Assembly: GCA_029449245.1 (NCBI GenBank)
Contig: JANATF010000004.1
Coordinates: 1,054,001 to 1,118,000, forward strand
DNA: 64,000 bases
Source of the DNA: Mortierella alpina
Lineage: Eukaryota > Mortierellomycota > Mortierellomycetes > Mortierellales > Mortierellaceae
Direction: 5' to 3'
The stretch's first letter is position 1. Every line of letters begins with the position of its first letter. A program made the position numbers and the translations under genes. The notes beneath the pieces were generated by a model. That model had not been told where the DNA came from, made no database searches, and worked only from the letters and a program-made list of their open reading frames with translations. Positions 11,650 to 22,705 of the stretch are shown piece after piece.

Positions 11650-13547
11650 TCAGACGCCCTCCTCTGCCCTAACTGGCAACGTCGATCCCGTGGATGAGTC
11701 TGTGATCGAATCTCTGTTGGGCGGGCTAATCACTCTCCTTGAGACCCCCAGCCATTGATCCACAGTGCGTTTGGGCGCAACTACAAGAATCAGCGTTACA
11801 GCGGCGAATGCGCAACAGACATAGCTCCAAAGATTGCCTACAGCTGTATAGATTGTCGATACGTGCTTGCGAAGGGGGATCTCAGCAGTAAAAGTGCCAG
11901 ATCCTAGATTTTCCTTATAGCCCCACAGCTGATGGAAGGGGTCCCACACCGTGGAAGGAGCCCATGAACCGCATCGAAAGATTGTGAGGCCTTGCTCCAC
12001 GGCTCTGTAGGACTGAATCGTGGCTTCCAAACGACCAATTGAGGCTAGGAAAGGCAATACGTTGGTTGGTAAGCTGGCTGTATCTGGTTTGCACAATGCT
12101 TAGTCTGGCAAAAAATGAGTCGTCAGATTATTATTACCCCATGTCCAACTTGGCTGCAGCAAAATGTCGACCTTCTGATCTCCTGCTTGAGCGATAAAGT
12201 TGGGAAAGTCCAGATCAAAGCAGATGGCTCCACCGAGACGTCCAAACTTCTCCGTATCCGCGACTGGCAGCTTGTTGGGTCCTGCGACGACGGTCGTTTC
12301 GACCATGGCCACAGGATGCGCCTTTTGGTACTCGAATGCAACTTGGCCTCGAGGATCGAACAGCGTGAACATGTTTTTGCTCTGGACCAGGTGCTCGTCC
12401 AAGAACTGGCTAAAGGTCACGCCAAGATATATTCCATATGTCGCTGAGATGTTTCCTGCCTTGGTGTAAAAGTCGGTCACCATCTGCGTGCTGTTCATGC
12501 GAACCAAAGTCTCGCTCCAGAGCACAATTTCCGATCCACCTTTGGCCAGCTCTACGGTCTGATTTAAATACCCAGGTAGATCGTTTGTATCTGCAGATCC
12601 TATCACACAGCTGGCCTTGACCGTGGGCAACATGGTGTCGCGCAATGGTCTCATGTAAAAAGTACCCGTCGCGTTCCAGAATCGCATGGATCCATAAAAG
12701 CCCACGAACAGCATCACGAACATAAACGTTGGTGTTGGTGCAAATACCAGACGACCTAGGAGCCTTGTGCGGTCGCGCACCTGGGCTCCCATCTGGCTCC
12801 AATTCTTGCTATCGGCATCATGGTAGGACTCGAGTCGGATATATCTCACGCATGCCCGATGAAGGATGACAGCACCCCATACCTAATGATTACATTAAGA
12901 AGGCGTGCTTGTGCAGAGGTTAGATAACGAGATTACTAGGAAGAGCATGACATCAACGAGGACACAAAGCACCGAATTGGACTTGCCACTAAAAACTCGA
13001 TGCCAGCGATGCCAGCTACAGAAGACCATTGCACTAGCGGCTCAAGTTGGAACTGCGTATAAGCAATTGAACCGTAAGAGCCGATAGGACTGACAGCATA
13101 GACGATCGTAAAGAGCGCGACCCATACGGAGGGTGCTACCAGCGTTGCTAAGAGGGGCCACGGACCGCTCTGGAACCGCTCCTGAGGCATGAACCTCCGT
13201 TGCCAAGCCAAGTGGATCCAAAGGGGGATAATGTTGACGAACCCGACCCCGAGCCCAATCAAAAAAGGGGCACCCATCATTGAATTATCCCAATCGTCGG
13301 ACTGTAGCATGCCTGCATAAGCTAGCCCGGTGCCGACAGTAAGGCAGGCGTACAGGTAAAGGTTGGGCATGACCGCGGCTAAAGACCAGGGCCCAAGGCG
13401 CTCCAGATAGCCAAGAGACAGCGCAATGGCCAAGTAAGGCGCGGGTGCCACGTTGAGCAGCCCAGGACCAAAGACTGTGCACGTGAGAACGACCAGGGGC
13501 ACGACAACCGTCGTGAAGGAGGGAACCGAGATGAGCTTGCGTAACAT
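11650..13547 (-). CDS. Apolipoprotein N-acyltransferase (Lnt)-like membrane nitrilase
   Basis: The protein has the architecture of bacterial Lnt: N-terminal membrane helices followed by a carbon-nitrogen hydrolase (nitrilase) domain and a C-terminal membrane helix. Exons are 13547-12990, 12882-12138 and 12044-11650, giving 565 residues. Exon 1 carries several hydrophobic helices. The nitrilase catalytic triad is visible: Glu310 in LWSETLV, Lys373 in YQKAHP and Cys407 in GAICFD. The family segment SIGRLEATIQSYRAVEQG follows the last intron. An in-frame stop at the end of exon 2 is removed by that 93-nt intron, whose acceptor is preceded by a pyrimidine tract. The start is the first in-frame ATG downstream of the TATA box at 13654. 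In bacteria the enzyme acylates lipoproteins. The fungal substrate is unknown; protein N-acylation in the secretory pathway is a guess. Confidence 0.85.
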
Positions 13548-14180
13548 TGATGTTATGTGGCTCCGATGGTGCCAATGTGTGAAAAGTTTCAAAAGAGTCG
13601 ATGCAGCAAATGAGAAATGAGGACTTCGAATGAACTGGAGACTCGAAGGAGGTGTATATATACAGGAAGGGGTATGCAAAAAGGCTTGTGCGTGCAACGA
13701 GCTGCTGCTATTGCTCTTGCTCGCGCATGCCACTGGCGCCCTTGGTTTACAGTGTTCAATCAAGGTCGGAGCAACGTGTGAAGGGGGCTGAGGACGAGAA
13801 ATCCGTTACTACGGATCAATGCAGCCTACGCTATCAGCCTGTCATGGCGTTTGGCGTTATAGTAGCCATCGGCTCGATGTTCAACTCCGGCCATTACCCG
13901 GCTCGGGAATCAGTGCAGGGCTCAATAGTCCAATGCATGATAAACACTCGGCCTTTGCTGCTTTCCTACTTTCGACATGATGCTGTTACGGGAGTTCATA
14001 GAATCGCTGCCAAAAGCAGTAGACTAAAACTCCTATCTTCTTCGGGTAAAGTCTTCCTGGTAATTGTTGTCAAGGCTGTTCAACGAGAACTTTTAAAGAT
14101 ATGAAAACACTTGGCTTTCTATTATTACGCCTCCGAGTCTAAGGGTCTAGTGCTATATTACATGCTGAACAGAGATGGGT
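13548..14180. other. Intergenic region between the Lnt-like and SURF6 genes
   Basis: This stretch of about 630 bases lies upstream of the Lnt-like gene and downstream of the SURF6 stop. Apart from the TATA box it shows no supported gene. A plus-strand frame of about 150 codons (13652-14104) has no recognisable features and overlaps the promoter. Confidence 0.45.
13654..13663 (-). promoter_or_regulatory. TATA box of the Lnt-like gene
   Basis: The palindromic GTATATATAC lies 107 bases upstream of the ATG at 13547. It excludes a longer reading that would begin at 13763. Confidence 0.55.
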
Positions 14181-15928
14181 TTATTTTTTAGATGGTTGGG
14201 GCTTTTTGCTGTGCTTTCCTTCAAATCCTGCTCGCTACCAAATTGAACAATTGAGAACAGAGAGAATCAGTAAGCTGTGGCAACAAAGCGTTCACCTACG
14301 TGGATGACGAGATCAGACGAGATATACACTTACTGCTTTGGGCTTTCCACCCTTCTTCTTGCCCTCCTTGTCCGCGACACCTTTGTCCTTCTTGCCTTTG
14401 TTCTTGGCGGCATCAATACGCGCCTTGAGATTTTCCTCTCGCCGCTTTTGCTTGTGATCCTTTTGCTTCGAAACTGTTGACTTGCGCTCGCCCCACTCCT
14501 TGGAGCTCTTTTTCTTGAACGTCTCCTCCCTCTTAATCGTCTTCTTCAGCAGCTTAACATCATCCTTGACCTTCTCTCCCTGAGCCAGTTGCAATGCTTT
14601 CTTCCACGTGTCCTTCTCCTTCAGCGCGTTGGCCTTTTCGGGATCAGCCACCTGGAGGGCAGCCAGTTTTTCATTATGGGCTTCAACCTACGAACAAAGA
14701 TGAAATATGCATTTAGAGTCCTGTTCTAACATGTCCACGAAGTATCACGTTAGTGTAAGACAGGCAGCAGTACGGCATACCATCTTGAGCTGTCCTTGTG
14801 CATCCGTGGGCCCCCTCTTCTTCTTTTGGAGGCCGTCAAACTCAAACTTGCTGAACCGGACTTCACCCTTGTCATTGATAGAGGACGCGGATGGCCTGCC
14901 ACCCGTTCCTGATGAAGAACTCTCATTCTCCTTGACGACAAGGCCTTCTGATCCACCTGAAGCACGCTTCTCCTTGGCCAACTTGTGCGCCGCCTTCTTG
15001 TCCTTTTTCCGCTTCAATCGCGCTTCGAGGATCGATTGTCTTGACGTGGGCTTCTTGGCTGCAGCACTTACCTCTACAGCACCACGGTTTCCACGAAACT
15101 TTGCCAAGCGTTCCTCCAGTTTGGCACGCAACTCTGTAATAGACCTGGCTGCTGGTGCGCGGGTCTGGGCGGCAGTGTGAACTTGCGCCAGCAATCCTTC
15201 AAAGTTGTGTATCGCTGGTTTTGCAATGACAGGTGCCTCGCTATCATCCTCAACAATGTCGTCTTCGTCCGTGTCGGTCTTCATTCCTGAGTCGCTGTCA
15301 TCCTCGTCCTCGCCCTCTGATTCACTGCCATTGTCTTTGGAAGCTAGTTCTGACTGGATGTCGGTTACAGACTTGATGTTTTCAGGGTCGAGCTGGTAAT
15401 ATTTCACAGGGGACCAATTGAAGAAAGATTGAGTAACCTCCACATCAGACTGAAAGAGGGGGGTGTTGACTCCCGCGTCGCAATAAAGGCAGCAGACTGT
15501 ACCTTGGCTTTCTTCGCCTTCTTTGTGCGCTCCTTGATCTCCTGCTTTGGTGCACTCCTCTTCTTGTTGTGTTGGTATTTCGAGTTCTAAAGTATGATCA
15601 TAGTCGACCGTTGAGTCCCGCGTTCTTGCTGTTAGATACGATACCTGTCGAGTTTTCAGGGTGGATTCCCACACATACCTGCTCCTCTTCAGATAGCTCC
15701 TTTGTGATGTAGTACTGCGCCGGAATGAGCTTCAAGAGCGAGTCGAAGGCACCGCCGTGTTCCTTTATCCGGTCCTGTGTTGAAGGTGAATAGAATGAGT
15801 AAACAATTCCTGTAGCCAAAGAAAGCCATGAACAACGTCAACGTTGGTTGCATTTGTTGTATTTCCTCGCACAGCTCCCATCACTGTAGTCGTACCTCGA
15901 GACCGTCGACTGTGAATGAGACCACCAT
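14181..15928 (-). CDS. SURF6 / Rrp14 ribosome-biogenesis protein
   Basis: SURF6/Rrp14 is a nucleolar protein needed for pre-rRNA processing and assembly of both ribosomal subunits. Six exons (15928-15896, 15774-15679, 15586-15503, 15392-14781, 14687-14334, 14234-14181), all joined in phase 0, give 410 residues. The first exon encodes only 11 residues. The N-terminal family motif EHGGAFDSLLKLIPAQYY is followed by a basic segment (KKRSAPKQEIKERTKKAKK), an acidic stretch, a basic coiled-coil middle and the SURF6 core RFSKFEFD. The C-terminal part has KEKDTWKKALQLAQGEKVKD and KKSSKEWGERK and ends with the family ARAGFEGK-type tail in the last exon. Low complexity and charge bias are typical of the family. 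All six exons recover conserved segments, so the model is well supported. Confidence 0.92.
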
Positions 15929-16638
15929 GAAAGTGAAAAGGGTAATGAAATGTCCGAGGAGGTTTTTTTTGCTTCATAGACGCGGATAAACATCTAAGCC
16001 CCTCAAAGCTATGACTGTCGACCCGATCTCCATGTCGCGTTTGGGTTTCGCGTTCAGGGGACCTGATTCTGGGCCCAGCTTTAGCCCACGCCCTCGTCAC
16101 GCGCTGTCTTTGCACAACACCATGCATGCGCCGCACGATGTGGGTCAGCAGTTGCCTCGCATTGTGCAAATTGAGTGCATCGGAGCGTGGTGTGGCGCAC
16201 AATACCTGCGCACAAAGCAAAGTGCTGTTTTTTCTCTGCATGTGTGTGTGTGTGTGTGTTCTGTGCGCGCGCCCATTGTTCTGTATAGTACACAATTGAC
16301 TCCACAAATGCGCCAGCCAGAGGTACAATGCCCTATCTCTCACAACCATACACTCAGGGTGTGAAGAAAGGGTACAGCTCAAAGTATAAAAAAAATTGTC
16401 GTGTTGACGCGTTTCTGTAAAAAAAAAAAAGGAAACGATTCTTTCGGCGACAGCTGTTATCGTAACAGTCAGTAGCCTGTTTCCAACGAATGGGCACCTC
16501 AGTACTCTGCTGTCTGAGCTGAAGTGTAGCACCGCATGCCGTGTTCGATCACAGAGTGCAATGGATATAAAAAGGATGCTGGGTGCCATCATTTTACCCC
16601 CCAGACCTGGATCCACAATCACACATTTCCCTTTCGAT
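15929..16638. promoter_or_regulatory. Divergent intergenic region between SURF6 and the ML-domain gene
   Basis: About 710 bases lie between divergent starts. The region contains a (TG)n microsatellite around 16242-16259, an A-run near 16420 and the TATA box of the ML gene. Long open frames cross it on the minus strand but have no family resemblance. Confidence 0.5.
16566..16573 (+). promoter_or_regulatory. TATA box of the ML-domain gene
   Basis: TATAAAAA lies 73 bases upstream of the ATG at 16639, a spacing that fits a short leader for a highly expressed secreted protein. Confidence 0.65.
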
Positions 16639-17330
16639 ATGAAGTTCATCACCACCATCGCCACTCTCTTCTGCCTGACAGTTGCTAACGCCCAAAGCAT
16701 TCCACCGATCTTCAACTGTGCCACCGGTCCTACGGACATTGTTATCAACAACTTCACGTTGACGCCGTACCCACTCTGTATTGGTCAGAGCGTGTGCGCC
16801 ACTGGCACCGGCACCTTGATCACCCCCGTTATAGCCCCTGCCAAGCTGGCCATTACCGGAAAATACCTTGGGCGTATCGTTTACAGCGATAACCATGATC
16901 TGTGCGCCTTAATGGCTGCACAGGGGCTCCCTTGCCCCATCCCTGTCTCCTTGACCTCAATCACCGCCTGCATTCAGGTGAAGCCCTCGGCTCCTGCTAA
17001 TGTAAGACACATAGCCGCTGGTTCGGCGATGTTACGCTCGGGACTCAACCCTCGTTCAATGAAGTGGATCGTCAAGCCGTCTATAAAGCAAAAGAACTTT
17101 GGCATTATTACCCTTTTGATTAGATTCCCGTTTCTCTCACCGTCCTGGCTACGAACGGAAACAACCACGTCCTCTTCTGCCAGGCGGGTAAGTCCTCAAT
17201 ATCGTGCATTTTCTTAGTACACGCATATCTCATTGTGATCTTGCCGAGGAAACTCTCTGACGTGTCTTCCAATCAACTTCTATAACCATTTTCATCAGCC
17301 AACAATGTCATTGCTAAGCAATGTACTTAG
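16639..17330 (+). CDS. Secreted ML-domain (NPC2 / PG-PI transfer protein-like) lipid-binding protein
   Basis: ML-domain proteins bind single lipids or sterols in secreted or vacuolar compartments. Three exons (16639-17001, 17124-17187, 17299-17330) give 152 residues, typical for the family. A clear signal peptide (FITTIATLFCLTVANAQS) is followed by a cysteine-bearing beta-rich domain: DIVINNFTLTPYPLC, CATGTG, DLCALMAAQGLPCP, SITACIQVKPSAPAN. The short later exons supply the end of the fold (IPVSLTVLATNGNNHVLFCQ and ANNVIAKQCT). The cysteine pattern fits the disulfides of NPC2-type proteins. A TATA box lies just upstream. It could be the phospholipid-transfer type or a sterol binder; sequence alone does not decide. 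Confidence 0.85.
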
Positions 17331-17615
17331 TGGTTTCTCAAGGTTGCTTGGCGCTCAGCATTCACTCCCTCTGTTGAGAGCTTCATGTGTTACAGCGAGA
17401 CTACCGTCGTAAAGCAACATAAAGCAACATCGATTGTCCCTCCCAAATAGCAGCAGAAATAAACAATGTCGCCAAATGTTTTCAATCATCCTTCTGCGTA
17501 CAGTATGAGGTGAATCGACGCCGTGTAGGCTCTTGTCTTCTCGTCTTTCTCTGTCTTTGTCTTTCCCTTGCTCCTGTCTTTAGGGCGTCATCATTCAAAT
17601 AGTGGTCTATGCATG

Positions 17616-19600
17616 CTACAGCACTGGTGCGTCCTCAAATGGGGACTTTTTAGGGACCAACTCATGAGTTTCCAGAATCTTTTGAAGTGCATCCATGGCC
17701 TGCTGGTTTTGCTTCAGTACTTGGGTCATTGCCTGCAACTGATCCATCATTTCTTGCTGTTGTCCTGGAGCGACTCCATTTGATGTCAAGGACGAATATC
17801 CTGGTCTGGCGGCCTCTTCCGTGTAAGAACGTGCACTATCAAAACTTTGTCGCGGTTCTGTATAACCGAAAGAAAACAATGTCATGAATACTTGCAACAA
17901 GATTGATTCGAGACTTGCCTTGACCCTTTTTGTTTTGCCTCGTCGTACCTTCAGTTGACGTGACATTCGTCTCTCGTGTGTTTGCTTCTGCTCGTATCCT
18001 GTACCGCTGCATGGCTTCCCAGACAAGGGTAAAGTTCCGACCGATAATGATTGAAGGCAGTGTGATAAGTAAGATTCCGCACATCATGGCCGGAAAGGAG
18101 ATGAGTTTTCCGACAAACGTTGTCGGCACCATGTCGCCATATCCTGTAGTCGTGATTGTCACCATCACAAACCAAAAGGCGGACGGTATACTATCGAACG
18201 TGCTCGGGTTATTGTTTGCGTCCACAAACACCTGCCGGGCTTCGTCCCACTCGCCTAAGATGACAAGGCACTAGAACATTAGCTCTGTAACTGTTTATCA
18301 AAGACCTCCCTGGCCTGCAGACGAAATATACAAATAAGACACGTTCGCATACCTCGCTCTGCAAAATACAGCAATGTCGAAAAGAGCATGGTTCCGGTGA
18401 TCAAAAAGAAGAACAGCGCACTGAGTGCATCCATGCTTCTCTTAATGGCTACAATCATAACCTCGATGGTCATGATGATCGTGGATGAATACTTGAATGT
18501 GCGGAAGACTCGCAGGAGGCGGAAGAGGCGCAAGATGGTGAAGCGGAAATACACCGTCTATATATGAAGGTGGTCAAATCACAAGTAAGTCAGCCTCCCA
18601 AGTACCACATCATCCTTACTCCAATATCGCGCCCAATGTGCGACGCCATACCGTATCCCTTGTAAGTGCCATCTCGATATAGTAGGGCAGAATGGACAAG
18701 ACGTCAATGATGGCGAGTGGGGCTACACGGTGTATAGAGATCCTGCGCATTAGGCCCGTGAAATGTCAAAAGATAAGCCTAAAATGTGGCATGCAAGAGT
18801 CATACACAGGACAAACTTCTTCAGCTGCTTGAATGAGTCCGAGTGGCAGATAATGCGTGCGATCAGTTCGATCGTGAAGAGCGCTACCATGATGGTCTCG
18901 AAATAGAACCTAAAGGTTCAATCATCATGAGTATGGTGAGGACACAGTCAAAAGCCTAATGAGACAGCGCAGCAACAGCATATATTGGGCTGCATTTTCT
19001 TTTTTATGGCTGCAAGCTGATGAAGCCGTTCTTGCTTACCATATCTTGGAGTCCGTTGAACGAAACGACGGGATAGTCTCGATGGTTGTGATGACAGCAC
19101 TCAGAACAATCGCAAAGGACACCCAGACATTGAGTGCGAAGGCTGGGTTGCTGGATGATGGGTCCTCCAGTAAAAGGTACAGCTTACGCTTGAAGGGGTT
19201 CTAAGGGGAGACGAAGGGGGGGGGAGGTCAACAACCGAAAACAGGATCAAAGGTGGTCTAGAAGGAACAATCATTCCGCCGGATAATACGCTTATAAGAC
19301 TTGCAAACTCACCCGTATCGCATTAGCTTGTGCATTCGATTGGTTGTCCGAGTCCGGCTCTCGCATCAGCTGCTGTGGGATGTCAACGATGGGCCACTCA
19401 AGGTCAATGTCGACCTGATGTAAGGAACGCCGGGGTTGTCCAAGTCTTGCCGAAGCGGGGCCAGCTCTGCCCATGGTAGGTGAACGAGAGCTGTCTCCTT
19501 GCGAAGGGCTTCCATTCTGCTCCAGGAGCTCTATACCATCGACCAGGCCCGTGTCTATATCCTCAGGTTCGCCTTGAAGACGTTGGAATGGTCGCCTCAT
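17616..19600 (-). CDS. Voltage-gated potassium channel (Kv/Shaker-type, six transmembrane)
   Basis: Seven exons (19600-19313, 19200-19040, 18909-18808, 18742-18652, 18557-18353, 18254-17919, 17857-17616) give 474 residues. S1 contains FALNVWVSFAIVLSAVITTI, S2 ETIMVALFTIELIARII and S3 APLAIIDVLSILPYYIEM. S4 carries positively charged residues every third position (LRLFRLLRVFRTFK). S5 and the pore helix lead to the selectivity filter TTTGYGD, and S6 is FPAMMCGILLITLPSIIIG. The tail is glutamine-rich and probably coiled coil (QDQLQAMTQVLKQ-like). No T1 tetramerisation domain is seen in the 96-residue N-terminus. The start ATG at 19600 is the first usable one; a further upstream exon is possible. 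The last intron (17918-17858, 61 nt) uses a GC donor. The channel should carry outward K+ current across a plasma or organelle membrane. Confidence 0.88.
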
Positions 19601-20009
19601 GGACGCAGGGATGGGAATGATTCGAAACGGGAGATGACCGGGAATTGGGGGTCTCCTGGCTTGAAAAGGATATCGTCGAGTCAAGAAGGATGGGAGGACA
19701 AGAAATAGATTTCTGAGTGCAGGGAATGTCCAAAGCGTAAATGTGGCTCTGAGTCAAGAGCACCGCCAGAACGACTGGGCACCGAGGAGTCGTTTGGGAG
19801 GCAATGGGAGGAGCAGGAATCAGACTGTGACCTTGAGGACAGGGTACAGGGATGCAAGGATGCAGAGATGACAAGCGATGGCGGAGAGGAGAGAAGTCCA
19901 AAACGACATGGACGCCTAAAATAACATGGCGTTTTGAGGTGCGACCGCGGTATGGGGTCCCTGCGACAAACTTTATTCAATGCACAAATTCCCTCAAATG
20001 TCAGCCTGA
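19601..20009. other. Intergenic region upstream of the K+ channel
   Basis: These 409 bases lie between the channel start and the stop of the next minus-strand gene. No gene is supported. An upstream channel exon in 19601-19740 cannot be excluded, since the frame stays open but lacks an ATG. Confidence 0.4.
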
Positions 20010-22515
20010 TCAGCCCCCCGACCCACCATCGTCTTCATCCTCATCTTCATCCTCATCCTCTTCCTCATCCTCATCCCCAATGTCACTGTTGTAGCCACTC
20101 GTCAAGGCGCCAATTAGCTCCTCGGTCGTCATACTTACAAAGTTGTGATCCTCCGGATATTCGCTATTGTTGAGTCGCGACATCCACCAGTTGTCCTCGT
20201 CCTCATCATAGCTCTGGACAGCCTCTTCTGCTCCTGGGCCTTCATCCTGCTCATTGCCTTCTTGCTCTGTGTCATCCGAACCCACTGCCATATCGCCTAT
20301 TGCCGCCCTCTCACGTCGCACTCGTTTTCCATTGTGGGAGCGTATCACTTCTGTAGCCCGCTCACCGCCCAGTGAACGCTTGCTGGTGATGCCCGTCAGT
20401 GGGGGCGACTGCAACGTTGCTTGGGATTCTTTTGGGTCGAGACGAGGTCGGCTTCTCGCAGAGCCAGAGCCGGTGCCCAAACTGTACGTTCTGATGTTTC
20501 CAGTAAAGGACAACAGCGACATTTGCGAATGGAAAACGTCCTCAGTTGATGAACCATCGTCCGACTCATCTTCTGAGGTGTCCTCTTCCGTGTCTTCCGA
20601 GTCTTCACTATCCGCTGTTTCCTCGTCACCATGAATGGCAGTATGCTCTGTAGAGACGTCAGTGTCGGAGCCTGTTGTGTGTTTTGATAGACTGTCGGTT
20701 GAGGCTGCTTGAGTTTCGCCACCTATATCGAAACGAACGCGAGAGTGCTTTGACCTATGCTGCGCGCGATATGGGTCAGACCTTAGTGAATCTGTCGCAG
20801 CACCATTCGATGAGGAATGCCTTCTCGTCAGGAGTGAAGGCCCAATCCTTGCACGAGGCTGACATGTCGCAGGCAGGTAACGCCGTCTGTAGGCATTCAG
20901 CGCCTGCTGAAGCAAGAGCCGCTTTCCAGACAAGAGCTTTTCGTTGAGAGAGCACTAACGCGCACAATGAAAGAGAACTGTATCGTGAACACAAGGCTCT
21001 ATTTCAAACTAATTCAGTGCCAGAAAGAGTCATCGCTTGTCTTACCAGTTTCCATCCAATGTCATTCAAATAGCACTCCTCTGCCTGTCGGATCCCAACA
21101 GTATTCCAGCTGCTTGGCTCCTGCGCATTGGCCGAAAACGAACGAGGGTAGACGCAGTTTTCCTTTTTGAAGTTCAAGGTGAGCCGATGCACGCGCACCT
21201 GCTCTACGTTTGTCCTGATACGCAACGACCTGAACTCGCCGTGAATAAACCCATCGAATTCCAAATAATTGCTGGGATCGAGAGGCGCATGGGTTGGTTT
21301 GAAAACACCGAGAATGGGTGGCCTGTGCTGTCGCAGGTTGTCTCCCATACCGTTCAGTTGAGACTTCTCCAGCCGGTCAGTTAAAGCTTCCTTATCGCTG
21401 TGCATTGGCTCACTCGAGGCAGTCTGCATGTTGCTGACGGTGTGGCGGGGGGGCCACATGGCTGTGTGTGTTTGACGTTGTGACGAAACGACCTCCAGAG
21501 GCTGCCATCGGATAGGTGTGAATCGGTGAGTATACTCTTGGCGGCCGGCGCCAAGTCCCCGATCGTCTGTATGCACAGCTTGTGAGCTTTTTATCCTCGG
21601 TATAGGCATCACTGGCCCTCGGTTGCTCTGTGGCTGAATGTTCCGTTGTAGCGCTTTTTCCTGTCTCTTTGCTCGCCGAGATCTTTGTTCCGACGTCGCA
21701 TTTCGAAGACTGATAACAGCTCGCTGTAAGACTCCTTTCCTCCCGCCCAGTATAGAAGGGTTCAGATGCGCAAGCTTCCACCCTTGTGCATTGCATTCGC
21801 GCTCGTATTCCCGCCGCGTTCCTTTGTACTCGTGCTCAGGTCCATTCGCACTAGGATATAAGCAGTTGGCTTGCTGGACTTCCAGAGGGATACATTCAAC
21901 GGCTACAGTGTCTATATCGACGCGAACGATGTGGGTTTCCCTGAAGGACTTTGTTGAGTAGCCAAACGTAAGCCAAGGAACCCCATCCGCATACTTTATA
22001 GAAGGCGCCGTGTCCTGAGGGGACTTTCTTGAAGTAGAGTCAAAGACAGTCATGCATTGCTGAATGCTGGTGGTTGGACCGCTCCGTGCCGTGCTGTCAA
22101 GAGATAGCGCCCTGGGGGTTACTTCTGCCTCCTTTGCTCTCGATAACTCCAGAACATTCCGCTTTGCCCGACGTATCATCACCTCCATGCTGCTCAATTG
22201 GTCCAATGAGAGTCCCGTAAAGGTATTGACAACATTCGCTTCAGGACTCGACCCTGCGTGAATATGGATGTGAATTGCATTGCCATTCTGTTGGTTCCGA
22301 GCAGAATGATTGAGTACAATAAAAACATCTTGTGAATGAAAGGCTTCATGACTCAGAATTGTCGTCGGCAGTGCTGAAAGTTTACTTACCAGTTGCTCAT
22401 GGTCAGAAGGGGGCGGGCAAGAGGCTATGCCTCCTTCCTGCTCTGGAATAGGCACACGCCCGCGGCGACGTGGTTCGACAATTCCATTCTCTGACAATGA
22501 TGCATTGTTTTCCAT
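20010..22515 (-). CDS. Fungal protein with a duplicated NC-x-YP / ECN-x-x-GWKL module (DUF8032-like) and acidic C-terminus
   Basis: Two exons (22515-21046 and 20954-20010, intron 91 nt) give 804 residues. A module of about 90 residues occurs twice. Copy 1 (about residues 180-280) runs WLTFGYSTKSFRETHIVRVD, ANCLYP, YERECNAQGWKLAHLNP, then GGRKGVLQRAVISLRN. Copy 2 (about 430-530) runs YLEFDGFIHGEFRSLRI, ENCVYP, AEECYLNDIGWKLCSLN, then SGKRLLLQQALNAYRRR. The intron falls directly after GWKL in copy 2, and the second exon completes the repeat. This resembles a fungal-specific domain of unknown function (I believe DUF8032, from memory). The remaining sequence is low complexity, with strongly acidic serine-rich blocks and a final run of Asp/Glu. 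A nuclear role is plausible from the basic and acidic stretches but is not shown. Confidence 0.75.
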
Positions 22516-22705
22516 CACATCTGAATTGAGTTGCGCAATGCATGCAAGCGAATGGGTCAGAGGGGTAGTTCTTTCTAAGCGAAGGTTGTCAAGCGAGGTT
22601 CAGACTGACCACAAACCATGAGATAAACAACAGTCACATTTTGGCAAGCATGCTCTCAAAAACTTGTGCCATCGCGTTGGACATCATCCACAACACGCGT
22701 TAACC

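Noticed and set aside
12045-12137. Frameshift or nonsense mutation in the Lnt-like gene
   Set aside because: The apparent stop lies in a 93-nt intron with GTAATA donor and CCTAG acceptor; removal restores the family segment SIGRLEATIQSYRAVEQG.
13652-14104. Plus-strand frame of 150 codons
   Set aside because: It overlaps the TATA box and leader of the Lnt-like gene and has no recognisable family or codon pattern.
15765-16757. Minus-strand frame of 330 codons across the SURF6/ML interval
   Set aside because: It covers the SURF6 first intron, a TG repeat and the antisense of the ML gene; the two real genes explain the coding signal.
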